A DNA stretch of 64,000 nucleotides from Paenalkalicoccus suaedae (GCF_006965545.2 NZ_CP041372.2:3472001-3536000), one strand, 5' to 3'. Positions 6,066 to 15,789 are shown, counted from the first letter of the stretch. Notes: generated by a model from the letters alone, not told the origin. Translations and numbers: made by a program.

Positions 6066-8504
6066 TTAGTTCATCAAACGATCAAGCAACACCACAAAGT
6101 CACGACGCGTCAACTCTTGATACGTCCCAAACTCCGCAGCCGAAACCCCACTTATTACACCAGCAGCATACAACGTCTCTACATAGTCCTGATAGAACGA
6201 ACCGTCGATATCCGTAAACGGAGTCTCAGACGTACCCTCTAAATCAAAACCACGTACTAATGTCGCTGCAACCTGTCCACGAAGGATTGGGTTACGTGGT
6301 GCAAACTCTGTGTCAGAGATGCCGTTGAAGACACCAGCTGCAACCGTTGCCTGAATGTAGTCCTCAAAGAACGATCCAGGAACGACATCACGGAATTGCT
6401 TGTCACCATCAAACGGTAATTCAAGCGCGCGCGTTAGCATCGTAGCAACCTCAGCACGAGATACGCTTGCGTTTGGACGGAACGTGCCGTCTTCGTGTCC
6501 GTTAATAATGCCAGCTTGATACGCCCACATCATCGAAGAAAAACCAGACGTTGTTTCTTCCAAATCAGAGAAAGGATTTGGTACTCCAGGACCTGGCGCA
6601 GGCTCACTATCAAAGTGAGACGCAAGCGTGTTGTACTCATACACGCCAAAGCCTTGCGCGTCCTCGCTTAAGTACGTGATAAAGTCTTCCTTACCAGCGC
6701 GCGCAATGTACGCTTCTGCATCAGGAGACGATTGGAACGTCACAGGACCCGCTGCTTCAAACGGCTTAATCTGCCAGTTGTTTGAAGGCAGGACATCTAC
6801 TGTGCCTTCGTTACGGATATACTCAATAATAACTTCACGGTTTTCCTCTGTACCCTCATACACAGCCTCTACGCTTTCTGCGCCAAGAAGGTGATCCCCA
6901 CCGCCAGAAGCACGGTAGTTATTCGTTACAACAAGGAACTCGTCGTCTGTATCAACTGCTTCGCCATTGTAGTTAAGCGTTACAATACGCTCGTTCACAG
7001 GCTTCGTTACATCAATCTCGTACTCAATACCTTCAATGACATCAAAGTTAAAGCCACGGAAATCTAAGTTTGTTAAGTTTTGTGCATCCGTCTCAGTCGG
7101 ATCAATTTGATTGAACTGACGAGCTGAATACTCTAACCAACGACGCACGTCAGCGCCATTGACCTTCACAATGTGAAGCGTATTATCGTAAATATAAATG
7201 TCCGCTACGTCACGAATCGCAAGCGTATCTTGGACATTCGTGTAATAGTCTGGACCAAATCGTGCGGCCTGGAATGGGGCTGCTGCCGAAAGAATCGGCA
7301 TCGACTCGTACTCCGTGCCGGACACAAACGTGTTGGCAAAATCGATTTGCGCCTCATTTACAAGTTGTACAACGGCATTATCCATCACGCGAGCGAAATA
7401 TGTGTTCATCTCACGCGCGGTTTCACCCACAGGACCATTCACGTACTCAATCGTGCGCTCATGCAAGTCCTGCGCAATATCCACAATCCCCTGGTGCGGC
7501 TCATAGTCAGCAGTCGAGATGTTGTAGCCCATGCCATCAACAACCTCCCACTCCCCGTTGTCGTGCGTAAGCTCAAGCTCGATCATTCCGAGCAAGCGCC
7601 CCCACGAGCTAGGCATCACGGTCGGTACACCGTTGATCGTACCCTTCTCGAGATCTACCCCTTCATAATCGGCAAATCTAGCTGTATCTCCTGGGAAGTC
7701 GTAATGTAAATGTCCCGTAATTAGAGCATCAATGCCTTCTACTTTGGTCAGTTCAAGCGCAGCATTTTCTCCCGACGTATCGGATTCAGATAGTCCTGAG
7801 TGAGCCGCGACGATAATAATATCGGCACCTTGCTCCTTCATTTCAGGGATAATGCGCTCCGCCGTCTCCACGATCGGATCCACGTAAATGTTGCCATCGA
7901 GGTGGATCTTATCCCAAATCATAATTTGTGGAGGGACAAAACCAGTAACACCAACGGTAATTTGCTCGCCGTCGACTTCCCGGTCAAGTAGCACGTAAGG
8001 CTCATAAGCATGTTCATCTGTATCTGCATCAAAAACGTTTGCACCAAGCCACGGGAAGTCGGAAGTCTCAATCATTTGGTCTAAAATCGGTAAACCAAAG
8101 TTGAACTCGTGATTCCCAAGCGCTGCTGCATCATAGTCCATATAGTTCATCGCTTGAATGATTGTATTAACCTCGCCCTCTGGCAGGTCATTTAAGATTG
8201 TTTCCATGTTTCCTAGAATGCTTCCTTGGACGATATCTCCGTTGTCAATAAGGAGTGTGTTAGCAAATTTCTCGCGTTGCTCCTCCACTACGCTCATGAC
8301 TTTAGAGAGTCCATATGTATTGTTGGGCTCATCTGTCATGTAATCATACGGCATAAGATGTGCGTGAATGTCTGTTGTCCCCATGATCGCAAGTGTATGC
8401 GTGTCATCTTGAGGCGTCACTTCGGTGTTTGCTGATGCTGCTGTAGGTACGACCGTAGCTGCGAGTAACGCGGCTGACATGGCACCCATGGTAAGCTTCT
8501 TCAT
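6066..8504 (-). CDS. secreted 2',3'-cyclic-nucleotide 2'-phosphodiesterase/3'-nucleotidase with three SLH domains
   Basis: This is an 812-residue precursor with a typical signal peptide (MKKLTMGAMSAALLAATVVP...AASA). The metallophosphatase domain (about 35-330) shows TDIHAH, DNGD, ALGNHEFNFG, AAHSGL and TGHLH, which are the two-metal ligands of the family. A 5'-nucleotidase C-terminal substrate domain follows (about 345-580, with NNYRASGGG). Three SLH repeats fill about 620-812 (AYQAGIINGHEDGTFRPNAS and two more), which normally bind pyruvylated secondary cell-wall polymer. I infer a surface-anchored enzyme releasing phosphate and nucleosides from extracellular nucleotides. It is a single-gene unit with its own terminator, and a palindrome lies just before the ribosome site. 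Confidence 0.93.
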   Translation of the reverse strand: MKKLTMGAMSAALLAATVVPTAASANTEVTPQDDTHTLAIMGTTDIHAHLMPYDYMTDEPNNTYGLSKVMSVVEEQREKFANTLLIDNGDIVQGSILGNMETILNDLPEGEVNTIIQAMNYMDYDAAALGNHEFNFGLPILDQMIETSDFPWLGANVFDADTDEHAYEPYVLLDREVDGEQITVGVTGFVPPQIMIWDKIHLDGNIYVDPIVETAERIIPEMKEQGADIIIVAAHSGLSESDTSGENAALELTKVEGIDALITGHLHYDFPGDTARFADYEGVDLEKGTINGVPTVMPSSWGRLLGMIELELTHDNGEWEVVDGMGYNISTADYEPHQGIVDIAQDLHERTIEYVNGPVGETAREMNTYFARVMDNAVVQLVNEAQIDFANTFVSGTEYESMPILSAAAPFQAARFGPDYYTNVQDTLAIRDVADIYIYDNTLHIVKVNGADVRRWLEYSARQFNQIDPTETDAQNLTNLDFRGFNFDVIEGIEYEIDVTKPVNERIVTLNYNGEAVDTDDEFLVVTNNYRASGGGDHLLGAESVEAVYEGTEENREVIIEYIRNEGTVDVLPSNNWQIKPFEAAGPVTFQSSPDAEAYIARAGKEDFITYLSEDAQGFGVYEYNTLASHFDSEPAPGPGVPNPFSDLEETTSGFSSMMWAYQAGIINGHEDGTFRPNASVSRAEVATMLTRALELPFDGDKQFRDVVPGSFFEDYIQATVAAGVFNGISDTEFAPRNPILRGQVAATLVRGFDLEGTSETPFTDIDGSFYQDYVETLYAAGVISGVSAAEFGTYQELTRRDFVVLLDRLMN

Positions 8505-8533
8505 CCAATCCCTCCAAGGTTGTTAGTTGTCGG

Positions 8534-8554
8534 ATACTTTGGTACCCGAAGTAT
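8534..8554. promoter_or_regulatory. palindrome upstream of the nucleotidase start
   Basis: ATACTT..GG and CC..AAGTAT form a symmetric site about 30 bp before the start codon. It could be an operator or a leader hairpin. No regulator is assigned. Confidence 0.35.
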
Positions 8555-8629
8555 AGTTTACCATTTGGTAGTAGAGGTGGGAATAGGAGGATAAGCTTTT
8601 TTAGTAAGGGGTTTCATTTATATTGTAGG

Positions 8630-8795
8630 TCGAGTGCAGGACTTACTGCCCTAAAGAGAACAGTCTTCCCATTTTGTAGGTCAAGGGCAGGTGCAGCACC
8701 GGAGTGGAACGGTTTATACAACTAACCACTCTTTTATTAGTAGGTTACTAGGCGTTAGAGCGTTGCATAGCTTTGAAAGAAATTTAAAGCTTATA
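8630..8795. repeat. degenerate element C remnant with attached hairpin
   Basis: It contains the AGGTCAAG word, GGAACGGTTTATACAAC and TTACTAGGCGTTAGAGCGTTGCATAGC, all matching the tail of the C copy at 20587-20810. The palindromic body is mostly deleted. The rest of the gap to 9013 (about 8800-8970) is AT-rich and shows nothing further. Confidence 0.55.
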
Positions 8796-8973
8796 ACTTT
8801 TTAAATAGACTTTGGGGAAATCCAATGTTGATATATCGAAAAATTTGCTCGCACTCATTTTCTTTAACACCTTAAAAAAGAGGATTAATTTAAATGCCAC
8901 TAAAATTATCTTTAAAAACCTTTATTACCCAATTAAGGCCTCACAAAGTCCATCAAGATTTACCACCACTTTT

Positions 8974-8980
8974 CCGATAT
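8974..8980 (+). promoter_or_regulatory. possible sigma-D -10 element for the chemotaxis receptor gene
   Basis: CCGATAT matches the core of the sigma-D -10 box (GCCGATAT) and lies 34 bp before the start of the receptor gene, a class usually controlled by sigma-D in Bacillus. The expected TAAA -35 box is poor (CAAG at 15 bp). The same bases also pair with ATATCGG at 8995-9001. Confidence 0.4.
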
Positions 8981-9013
8981 AAATAAAAGAACGAATATCG
9001 GGGAGGGTGAGTC

Positions 9014-11026
9014 ATGAGGCTATCGATTCGAACGAAGCTACTTAGTTTTATTCCGCTTATGATCGTGGTGGTGCTTTTTATAACAGCCATAAGCTATAGC
9101 TTTGCTAAAGGAGAAATTGAGGACCAGATTCAGGAGCGCCTTGCGCGTCAGGCAGGTGAAACCGCTGGACAAATGGAGCGGGAGCTTGCAGAACATCAGC
9201 GACTGGGGGAAACACTCGCCCAAATAATCGGAGAGGAAGGCTCTGAGCTCGAAGAAGCAGACTATGCAGCGTTGCAGGCGCGTTTGTTGCAATTAAACGA
9301 AGCGACGTTTGGCATCGGTGTCTGGTTTGAGCCGTTTACGTATGAGGAAGAGACTGAATATTTTGGTCCTTACAGCTATGAAGACGGGGAAACAATTGTC
9401 TATACAGATGAATATAACACAGCCGAATATGACTACCCTTCACAAGATTGGTATACAACTGGTACAGAAGCAGGTCAAGCTTCTTGGACAACGCCTTATT
9501 ACGATGAAGCATTGGATACAGTTTTGGTCACAACGAGCATTCCTTTTTACGGTCCTGATGGAGCACTTAGCGGAGTTATTTCTGCCGACATGGACGCAGC
9601 GCAAATTCAGCAGATAGCCGAAACTCTTGAAGTGGGAGAGGATGGCTGGGCATTTTTAATGGATGATACAGGAGCGTTTCTCGCTCATCCGGAGGCTACG
9701 ACACTTGCTGATGATCCTGTTCTTGAGCAAATAAGTGGTAACTTCATCAATGATGGTACTGTACAAGCTTCTTTTTTAGAGGGAGATGCTATTGTATCTC
9801 ACAGCCAACTTGATCAAAACGGTTGGACGCTCGGTCTCGTTCTACCAGAATCAGAAGTATATGCCGGATTAAACTCGTTGCTCCGCAATATCGCGATCAT
9901 TGCAGGTATCCTCTTACTACTTACTGCGGCTGCTATGTTCCTATTGGCTGGAAGAATTACGAAGCCGATTCTTGCACTAAATGAAGAAGTGAAACACGTA
10001 GCCAAAGGTGATTTATCGCGACATCTTTCTATAAAAGCCAATGATGAAACCGGAGAACTGACCGCAAGCTTTAACGCGATGGTTACTAATTTGCGCGCAC
10101 TGGTGGATTCTGTCCGCAAATCGGTGCATACTTCTGCAGATGCTGTTTCTCAGCTGAGTGCGGTCTCTGAAGAAACGATGGCATCTAGCGAAGAAATCTC
10201 CCGCGCGATTCAGGATGTCGCTAGTGGTGCAACAAATGCAGCGAGCTCAGCAGAATCGTCTGCACAAAAAACAGCAGAGCTTTCCGATCAGCTCTCTGGA
10301 CTTGTCGCCATTACAGTCTCATTAAATAAGCAAGCACAGGAAGTAAACACGACAAATCAAGCTGGCAGTGAACAGACATCTCTATTGCAAATAAAAGCTA
10401 AACAAACAGATAGCATGATCGGTCGTGTAGAGGATGTCGTAAAGGAGCTATCAGCACGTATGGACGAAATTTCCTCCATTGTTGGAACAATAGCTTCTAT
10501 TTCAGAGCAGACAAATCTTTTAGCATTAAATGCCTCTATTGAAGCTGCTCGCGCCGGTGAGCACGGCCGCGGATTTGCAGTCGTAGCAGATGAAGTACGC
10601 AAGCTTGCAGAAGAAACCTCCAATGCTACTGGTCATATCCGCAGTTCGATGGAAGAGATTCAGGGGAAAACGACTACTGCCTCTTCGGAAATGGCAAGTG
10701 CTAGAAAGCTTTCTACCGAGCAGTTTACTATTACAGAAAACACGGTTGCTTCCTTCGAAGAAATTGCCTCACGCAATGATGAAATGAATCTACTTGTTAC
10801 ACAAATGACTGACGGGATAAAAAGCATTGAACAAAATAAAGAAGAAGTGTTGGCATCTATTGCTGATATTGCTGCAGTCATAGAGGAAAGTGCTGCAGCA
10901 TCTGAAGAAGTAAGTGCATCCGCTGAAGAACAGCTGAACGCGTTGAAAACAATTGCCTATTCTGCAGAAGATCTACAGGAATCAAGTGAGCAACTAAAGC
11001 AGCAAATTGAGCAGTTTAAGTCTTAG
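9014..11026 (+). CDS. methyl-accepting chemotaxis protein with Cache sensor domain
   Basis: This is a 670-residue transmembrane receptor. Membrane segments lie at about 9-31 and 285-307. Between them is an extracellular dCache-type sensor of about 250 residues (contains [20 protein letters not shown]). A HAMP domain (about 308-360, [20 protein letters not shown]) and a long coiled-coil signalling domain follow, with the highly conserved hairpin tip ([20 protein letters not shown]). Glutamate/glutamine-rich methylation helices flank the tip. It should form arrays with CheA and CheW at the membrane. The ligand is unknown, though amino acids or small carboxylates are common for this sensor type. 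GGGGAGGGTGA sets the start. Confidence 0.95.
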   Translation: MRLSIRTKLLSFIPLMIVVVLFITAISYSFAKGEIEDQIQERLARQAGETAGQMERELAEHQRLGETLAQIIGEEGSELEEADYAALQARLLQLNEATFGIGVWFEPFTYEEETEYFGPYSYEDGETIVYTDEYNTAEYDYPSQDWYTTGTEAGQASWTTPYYDEALDTVLVTTSIPFYGPDGALSGVISADMDAAQIQQIAETLEVGEDGWAFLMDDTGAFLAHPEATTLADDPVLEQISGNFINDGTVQASFLEGDAIVSHSQLDQNGWTLGLVLPESEVYAGLNSLLRNIAIIAGILLLLTAAAMFLLAGRITKPILALNEEVKHVAKGDLSRHLSIKANDETGELTASFNAMVTNLRALVDSVRKSVHTSADAVSQLSAVSEETMASSEEISRAIQDVASGATNAASSAESSAQKTAELSDQLSGLVAITVSLNKQAQEVNTTNQAGSEQTSLLQIKAKQTDSMIGRVEDVVKELSARMDEISSIVGTIASISEQTNLLALNASIEAARAGEHGRGFAVVADEVRKLAEETSNATGHIRSSMEEIQGKTTTASSEMASARKLSTEQFTITENTVASFEEIASRNDEMNLLVTQMTDGIKSIEQNKEEVLASIADIAAVIEESAAASEEVSASAEEQLNALKTIAYSAEDLQESSEQLKQQIEQFKS

Positions 11027-11133
11027 TTAGTAATGGAATGAAAAAGGTACCTTCCTTGAGGTGAACGGTTTGTTATGCTGTAGGGTTAAGTCCGACGGCG
11101 AACCGAAGTCAAAATCAAGGTCAAGGACAGGCC

Positions 11134-11168
11134 CTCCTCCGCTTCTTCAATTTGTAGAAGCGGAGGAG
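11134..11168. other. perfect 13-bp stem hairpin within a C remnant
   Basis: CTCCTCCGCTTCT pairs perfectly with AGAAGCGGAGGAG across a 9-nt loop. There is no T-run on either strand, so it is not a classical terminator. It may still serve as an RNA end for the receptor transcript. Confidence 0.6.
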
Positions 11169-11299
11169 AAAGCTTCTTCATTCTCCTATAAGTTTCACAC
11201 TCATTTAGGCGGTTCATTTCTCTCTCATTCCGTTTTAAAACCTAATTGCTAAAGGGCTTGCTGCAAGTTCAATGTGCTAGACTCTCTGAATTCAGTGTA

Positions 11300-11680
11300 G
11301 TTTTGTGCATGTATTTTGACCATATGCATTTCTCGGTCCGCGGCGTGCATTTCCTCCTTGCCAGTGTGCATTCACGCTCGCGCTGTCTGCATTTCACCCT
11401 CGGTCGTGTGCATTTATTTTGTCCGTCTGCATTTCGAGGCTCGCGACGTGCATTTCCACCTTGCCAGTGTGCATTCACGCTCGCGCAGTCTGCATTTCAC
11501 CCTCGGTCGTGTGCATTTATTTTGTCCGTCTGCATTTCGAGGCTCGCGACGTGCATTTCCACCCTGCTGGTGTGCATTCACGCTCACGCTACCTGCATTT
11601 CAACCCTGCCCATGTGCATTTATTTTAACCGTCTGCATTTCATGGTCCTCCGCGTGCATTTCCACCCTGTCCGTATGCAT
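11300..11680. repeat. 21-bp phased word array, family D (TGCATTT), copy 1
   Basis: TGCAT words start at 11306, 11325, 11346, 11367, 11388, 11409, 11428, 11449, 11470, 11491, 11512, 11531, 11552, 11573, 11594, 11615, 11634, 11655 and 11676. The step is 21 bp, with a 19-bp step after each TTATTTTGTCC-type unit. A six-unit super-repeat (about 120 bp) occurs about three times. Long open frames across it are repeat artefacts. Confidence 0.9.
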
Positions 11681-11693
11681 ACCTTCCCCAACA

Positions 11694-11726
11694 CAAAAAA
11701 GAACCCTCCTAAAAATAGAAGAGCTC
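11694..11726 (-). terminator. terminator inside composite repeat 1
   Basis: On the minus strand GAGCTCTTCT pairs with AGGAGGGTTC (some G-T pairs), followed by TTTTTT. It lies between the B element and the D array and would end read-through from gnd. Confidence 0.7.
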
Positions 11727-11782
11727 CCGTCCGTACATATAACGTATAACTAGTTTTAAACAAGCAGTACCTTATCAACCCG

Positions 11783-11942
11783 CTCAGAGAGCTGGCAGAC
11801 CCGGAGGACATCCGGAGACAATCCATAGGAATAGTCAGTGGATGAGACCACGCAGGAAGGCCGAACTTGCCTGACGAGTAGGCTCAGACGCTGACCCTAT
11901 GGATGTCGTAGGGTGTCTGGAGGGCTGACAGCTCGAAGAGCT
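11783..11942. repeat. palindromic element B, copy 2 (F orientation)
   Basis: It runs from AGAGAGCTGGCAGACCCGG to GGGCTGACAGCTCGAAGAGCT. The arms GGAGACAATCCATAGG and CCTATGGATGTCG pair. The interior has AGACCACGCAGGAAGG and GACGAGTAGGCTCAGA. Confidence 0.85.
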
Positions 11943-11949
11943 AAGATTC

Positions 11950-12150
11950 TCCTTTAAAGTTAAGCATCCACCGCTAGCATGAAATCAGCGGGAATATCAC
12001 CCACTGCTTTCTAACTGCAAGGCTAGCTCAAAAAGCTCGCAACAAACCGCAATCTTTTTGTTATGCTTTTCAGATCGCGAAGACAACACGGTCTATGGAT
12101 GTCGTAGAGTGTCCGAAGGGCTGACAGCTCGTAGAGCTGCACTAACTAGT
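11950..12150. repeat. second B-type element with a variant interior
   Basis: The right arm (GGTCTATGGATGTCGTAGAG...GACAGCTCGTAGAGCT) is B-like. The interior (ACCGCTAGCATGAAATCAGC, CCGCAATCTTTTTG, ATGCTTTTCAGA) is shared only with the element at 23356-23591. It ends in the AACTAGTTAGCTC flank. Confidence 0.7.
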
Positions 12151-12166
12151 TAGCTCTTGATTAACT

Positions 12167-13066
12167 CTACTTCTTCACAACCGCATGCCCACCAAACTCA
12201 TTACGCAACGCCGCCACTACCTTACCTGTAAACGTATCGTCCTCTAATGAACGATGGCGCATCATAAGCGAAAGCGCGATGACTGGCGCTGGTACTTCAA
12301 GATCTAGTGCCGTCTCTACCGTCCACTTGCCTTCTCCCGATGAGTTCATGACGCCTTTAATTTGATCGAGCTTTGGATCTTTGGAAAATGCGTTTTCCGT
12401 AAGCTCCATGAGCCATGAACGGATAACCGATCCGTTATTCCATACTTTTGCGACCTGCTCGTAATCGAAGTCAAACTGGCTCTTTTCTAAAATATCAAAG
12501 CCTTCTGCAATGGATTGCATCATGCCGTACTCAATACCATTGTGGATCATTTTTAGGAAATGTCCGCTTCCTGGTGCGCCAGCGTGGTGGTACCCGTTTT
12601 CAACAGTGGCATCGTTGAAGATAGGCTCGATTTGCTTGATAACGTCCGTATCGCCGCCAACCATCATGCAGGCTCCTTCGCGAGCGCCGTTTACGCCACC
12701 GCTTGTACCAACGTCGACAAAGTGTATGCCGTTTTCCTTTAATAGCTCTGCTCTACGGAGCGAGTCTTTGTAGTTCGAGTTTCCGCCGTCAATGACGATG
12801 TCCCCTGCGTCCAACAGATCATTTAAACGTAAAACAAGATCCTCCGTGATCTCTCCTGCAGGTACCATGAGCCAGAGTACACGCTTGCCGCTTTCTAGCT
12901 GTTGCACCGTTTCTTCTATACTTGCTGCCGGAATTGCTCCCTCGCTTTGAAGCGCTCGTACTTGGGCTTCGTTGACGTCGTTTGCGACGACTTCGTGCTT
13001 GTGATCGAGTAGATTTAATCCGAGATTAAACCCCATTTTGCCGAGTCCGATTAATCCAATTTTCAT
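12167..13066 (-). CDS. gnd: 6-phosphogluconate dehydrogenase, decarboxylating, short form
   Basis: This 299-residue enzyme converts 6-phosphogluconate to ribulose 5-phosphate and CO2. The length matches the short (about 300-residue) YqeC-like 6PGDH class, often NAD-dependent. The Rossmann motif GLGKMG lies at residues 7-12, the substrate motif VDVGTSGGVNGAREG at about 117-131, and the conserved GSGHFLKMIHNGIEYG, with catalytic Lys, at about 165-180. The start is placed at ATG AAA because GAGGAG lies eight bases upstream; a frame extension of seven codons has no ribosome site. It is divergent from the rpiR-gntK pair, which would supply its substrate from gluconate. Confidence 0.93.
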   Translation of the reverse strand: MKIGLIGLGKMGFNLGLNLLDHKHEVVANDVNEAQVRALQSEGAIPAASIEETVQQLESGKRVLWLMVPAGEITEDLVLRLNDLLDAGDIVIDGGNSNYKDSLRRAELLKENGIHFVDVGTSGGVNGAREGACMMVGGDTDVIKQIEPIFNDATVENGYHHAGAPGSGHFLKMIHNGIEYGMMQSIAEGFDILEKSQFDFDYEQVAKVWNNGSVIRSWLMELTENAFSKDPKLDQIKGVMNSSGEGKWTVETALDLEVPAPVIALSLMMRHRSLEDDTFTGKVVAALRNEFGGHAVVKK

Positions 13067-13092
13067 AAGCTCACTCCTCGTGTCCATTAAAT

Positions 13093-13105
13093 GAAATATT
13101 ATTTC
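13093..13105. promoter_or_regulatory. probable operator for the RpiR-family regulator
   Basis: GAAATATTATTTC is a near-perfect palindrome in the gap between gnd and the regulator gene. TGAAA...TTTC symmetry is typical of MurR/RpiR sites. A second GAAA-rich, TTTC-ending palindrome lies at about 13154-13178. Confidence 0.5.
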
Positions 13106-13153
13106 CTCTACGACCTATTATAGGATAAAAATTTTCTTTTTCAATACTAATTT

Positions 13154-13194
13154 AAGAAAAAATATTTTTTTATTTCTTCAAATGACTTATACTA
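13154..13194 (+). promoter_or_regulatory. promoter region of rpiR-gntK with overlapping operator half-sites
   Basis: A TATACT -10 box lies at 13189-13194, about 40 bp before the regulator ATG. The AT-rich palindromic stretch AAGAAAAAATATTTTTTTAT, continuing into TTCTT, covers the -35 region, where the regulator could block RNA polymerase. Confidence 0.45.
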
Positions 13195-13232
13195 TTGATA
13201 GAAAATACATTGAAAGTATAGGAGGATGTGCT

Positions 13233-14090
13233 ATGTCACAGTTCGATCAAGGCCTCTGTAAACATCGTATTAAGGCCTCATACCATGAGTTTCGTGCAAA
13301 AGAAAAGGTGATTGCCGACTACATCATGGAGCATCCTGAAAAAATAATTCACTCGAGCATTAGTCAAGTAGCCGACAACCTGAATGTTGCGGAAGCTACC
13401 GTCTTTCGTTTCTGTAAAAGAATCGGATTTAAGGGCTATCAGGCGATGAAGATCGCGCTCGCCTCTGAGGTCGTGAATGATGTGAAGGATATTCACGAAA
13501 AGATTCATGAGGATGACGATGAGAAGAGCATTGCAGAAAAAGTATTTAAATCAAACATTCGCACGCTTGAGGACACGCTATCGGTGATGGACGCCGATAA
13601 GATGAAGCAAGCCGTCGATATTTTATGCAACGCACAGCGTATCGAGTTTTACGGGAACGGAGGCTCCGGCGTGATCGCGCAGGACGCTCATCACAAATTT
13701 ATTCGCACGGGCATCCCGTCAGCGGCTTACAGCGACTCCCACTTACAAATGATGTCTGCGTCGCAGCTTACAAGCAAGGATGCGGTCGTACTCATTTCAC
13801 ACTCGGGTGCCAATCGCGACATTTTACAAACGCTAGAAGTTGCGCAGGAGCACGGTGTCCCTACAATCGGGATCACCTCGCTCGCCAAATCACCATTAAG
13901 CGAGCAAGTCGACGTAGCCCTATTCACTCTTTCTGAGGAAACCGAGTACCGCTCCGAAGCACTCGCTTCGCGCCTTGCGCAGCTCAGTTTAATCGACGCA
14001 CTCTATGTGAACGTTAGCATTCGCAAAAAGGAACAAATGCAAGAATCTGTTACGAAAATGCGACAAGCCATTTCACGAACCAGAATGTAA
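13233..14090 (+). CDS. MurR/RpiR-family transcriptional regulator of the gluconate locus
   Basis: This 285-residue protein has an N-terminal winged helix-turn-helix of RpiR type (about 1-80; SISQVADNLNVAEATVFRFC) and a C-terminal SIS sugar-phosphate-binding domain (about 110-245; EFYGNGGSGVIAQDAHHKF and VVLISHSGANRDIL). The effector is probably a sugar acid phosphate such as 6-phosphogluconate, because the flanking genes make and consume it. The start is at the ATG after AGGAGG. It shares a transcript with gntK (17-bp gap) and faces gnd. Confidence 0.88.
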   Translation: MSQFDQGLCKHRIKASYHEFRAKEKVIADYIMEHPEKIIHSSISQVADNLNVAEATVFRFCKRIGFKGYQAMKIALASEVVNDVKDIHEKIHEDDDEKSIAEKVFKSNIRTLEDTLSVMDADKMKQAVDILCNAQRIEFYGNGGSGVIAQDAHHKFIRTGIPSAAYSDSHLQMMSASQLTSKDAVVLISHSGANRDILQTLEVAQEHGVPTIGITSLAKSPLSEQVDVALFTLSEETEYRSEALASRLAQLSLIDALYVNVSIRKKEQMQESVTKMRQAISRTRM

Positions 14091-14107
14091 AGGGAAAGGA
14101 CGTAGCT

Positions 14108-15631
14108 ATGAGTAAACAGTATGTAATGGGACTTGATATAGGCACGACAAGCGCAAAGGCCGTTATTTTTACGAAGCACGGCGATGTGGTTTCAGAAGCA
14201 GAAGTGGGCTATGCTACCTTGCATCCAGCGCCAGGCTGGTGCGAGCAGGATCCGCTCGAGATCGAGGCCGCAGCGATTGAGGCGATTCATACCGCGATGA
14301 CGCGTAGCGCAATCGATAAAGAGGCGATCATCTCGGTCGGCCTCTCCTCAGCGATGCACTCGCTCATCTGCGTCGATGCCGCCAACACGCCCCTCTCCCC
14401 TTCTATCACATGGGCTGACGGGCGTAGCGCGGCCCTCGCGGATGAGCTACGCGCGACCGATATAGGCGAACGCATTTATCTTGCAACCGGGACACCGCTC
14501 CACCCCATGTCCCCGTTACTAAAGCTTCTTTGGATGCAGGAAAATAAGTACGAGCCTTATTTGAAGGCAGCAAAATTTCTTTCTATTAAGGAATTTCTCA
14601 CCTCGCGCTGGTTTGGCGAGGATGCCGTCGATTATTCGATCGCGTCGGCAACGGGGCTATTCAATATTTATACGAGGCAGTGGCACGAGGAGGCGCTCTC
14701 GCTAGCGAGCATTCGGGAGAATCAGCTATCGCGTCCCGTCCCAGCTACCCACCTTTTCACAGGTCTTGATGTCGATATAGCAGAACAAATGAGACTTGAT
14801 CCAAACACGCCATTTGTGGCTGGCGGTAGCGACGGTCCGCTTGCAAACCTCGGCATTGGCGCGATTAACCCGGGTGAAACAGCCATCACCATCGGCACGA
14901 GTGGCGCAATCCGACAAATGTCCGCCGCTCCTCACACCGACTCTCGTCAAGAGGTCTTCTGCTACGCGTTTACCGACGATCTTTGGGTGCTCGGCGGTCC
15001 AACAAACAACGGTGGCAACGTATTAGAGTGGCTTAAAAACACTATCGGCCACGCCGAATTGACTGCCGCTTTAGAAACACAGCAAGACCCCTTTGACGTA
15101 TTAATTGATGCCGCAAACCAAGTGGCGCCTGGGGCGGATCAACTCTTGTTTCTCCCCTATTTAAACGGCGAACGTGCGCCTCACTGGGACGCATCTGCTA
15201 GAGGCGCATTTATTGGCCTATGTAGCACGCACACAAGCCACCACATGGCTCGAGCTGGTTTAGAAGGCGTGCTCTATGCGATTTTAAGCGTCGCAGAATC
15301 ACTTGAAGCTTTAACGGGTGAAACAGAGAAGCTCTACGCAAACGGCGGCTTCGCTCGCTCCGAGATATGGGTGCAAATGCTCGCCGATATGTTCGGCAGA
15401 GAGGTTCACCTGCCGGTATCCCACCAGAGCTCGGCATGGGGTGCGGCGTGGGTGAGTTTGTATGCGGTCGGTGAAGTGACAGACTTGCGTGCGATCAAGC
15501 AGTCGATTCCGATGAAGGGTGTTGTGGTGCCGGATATGGAGAAGCATGAGGTGTATAGGAAGATGTTTGAAGTGTTCCGGGAGATGTATGGAGTTGTAGG
15601 GGGTTCTGTTAGGAAGCTCCAGCGGGTGTAG
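14108..15631 (+). CDS. gntK: gluconokinase, FGGY family
   Basis: This 507-residue carbohydrate kinase has the FGGY fold. It shows the ATP-binding GLDIGTTSAKAVIF at the N-terminus, GYATLHPAPGWCEQDP, the ITWADGRS substrate loop, ITIGTSGAIR, GERAPHWDASARGAF and the adenosine motif NGGFARSEIWVQMLADMFG. Length and the N-terminal block match B. subtilis GntK (513 residues) better than xylulokinase. It phosphorylates gluconate to 6-phosphogluconate, the substrate of the divergent gnd. No gluconate permease gene (gntP) is in the window, so uptake must be encoded elsewhere. Confidence 0.85.
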   Translation: MSKQYVMGLDIGTTSAKAVIFTKHGDVVSEAEVGYATLHPAPGWCEQDPLEIEAAAIEAIHTAMTRSAIDKEAIISVGLSSAMHSLICVDAANTPLSPSITWADGRSAALADELRATDIGERIYLATGTPLHPMSPLLKLLWMQENKYEPYLKAAKFLSIKEFLTSRWFGEDAVDYSIASATGLFNIYTRQWHEEALSLASIRENQLSRPVPATHLFTGLDVDIAEQMRLDPNTPFVAGGSDGPLANLGIGAINPGETAITIGTSGAIRQMSAAPHTDSRQEVFCYAFTDDLWVLGGPTNNGGNVLEWLKNTIGHAELTAALETQQDPFDVLIDAANQVAPGADQLLFLPYLNGERAPHWDASARGAFIGLCSTHTSHHMARAGLEGVLYAILSVAESLEALTGETEKLYANGGFARSEIWVQMLADMFGREVHLPVSHQSSAWGAAWVSLYAVGEVTDLRAIKQSIPMKGVVVPDMEKHEVYRKMFEVFREMYGVVGGSVRKLQRV

Positions 15632-15638
15632 TGCAGTA

Positions 15639-15789
15639 CCTCCGGTCCTCCTGCGCTATCGGCTGGCGCTTTCCTGAGAGGGCTTGCGATGGCTTTTCGA
15701 TCGGCCAAACCAATGGCCGTTCGAAAGGATTTCCGCTTCGCGGAAGGGCTCTCTAGGAGTCGCCAGCCTTCGCTCCGGAGGCCCGGAGG
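15639..15789. repeat. palindromic element C, forward orientation
   Basis: CCTCCGGTCCTCC at the left pairs with CCGGAGG at the right, and GGCTGGCGCTTTCCT pairs with AGGAGTCGCCAGCC. It begins eight bases after the gntK stop and probably forms the 3' hairpin of that transcript. Confidence 0.8.

Noticed and set aside
7173..7709. 178-codon plus-strand frame opposite the nucleotidase gene
   Set aside because: It is a shadow of a well-supported coding region with clear motifs and lacks a ribosome site.
11246..11753. Long overlapping open frames across the TGCATTT array (also 15907-16438 and 51496-51805)
   Set aside because: All three frames are open only because a 21-bp period adds whole codons; the products are repeats of VHF/AFH/CIS patterns, have no ribosome sites and change frame after each 19-bp step.
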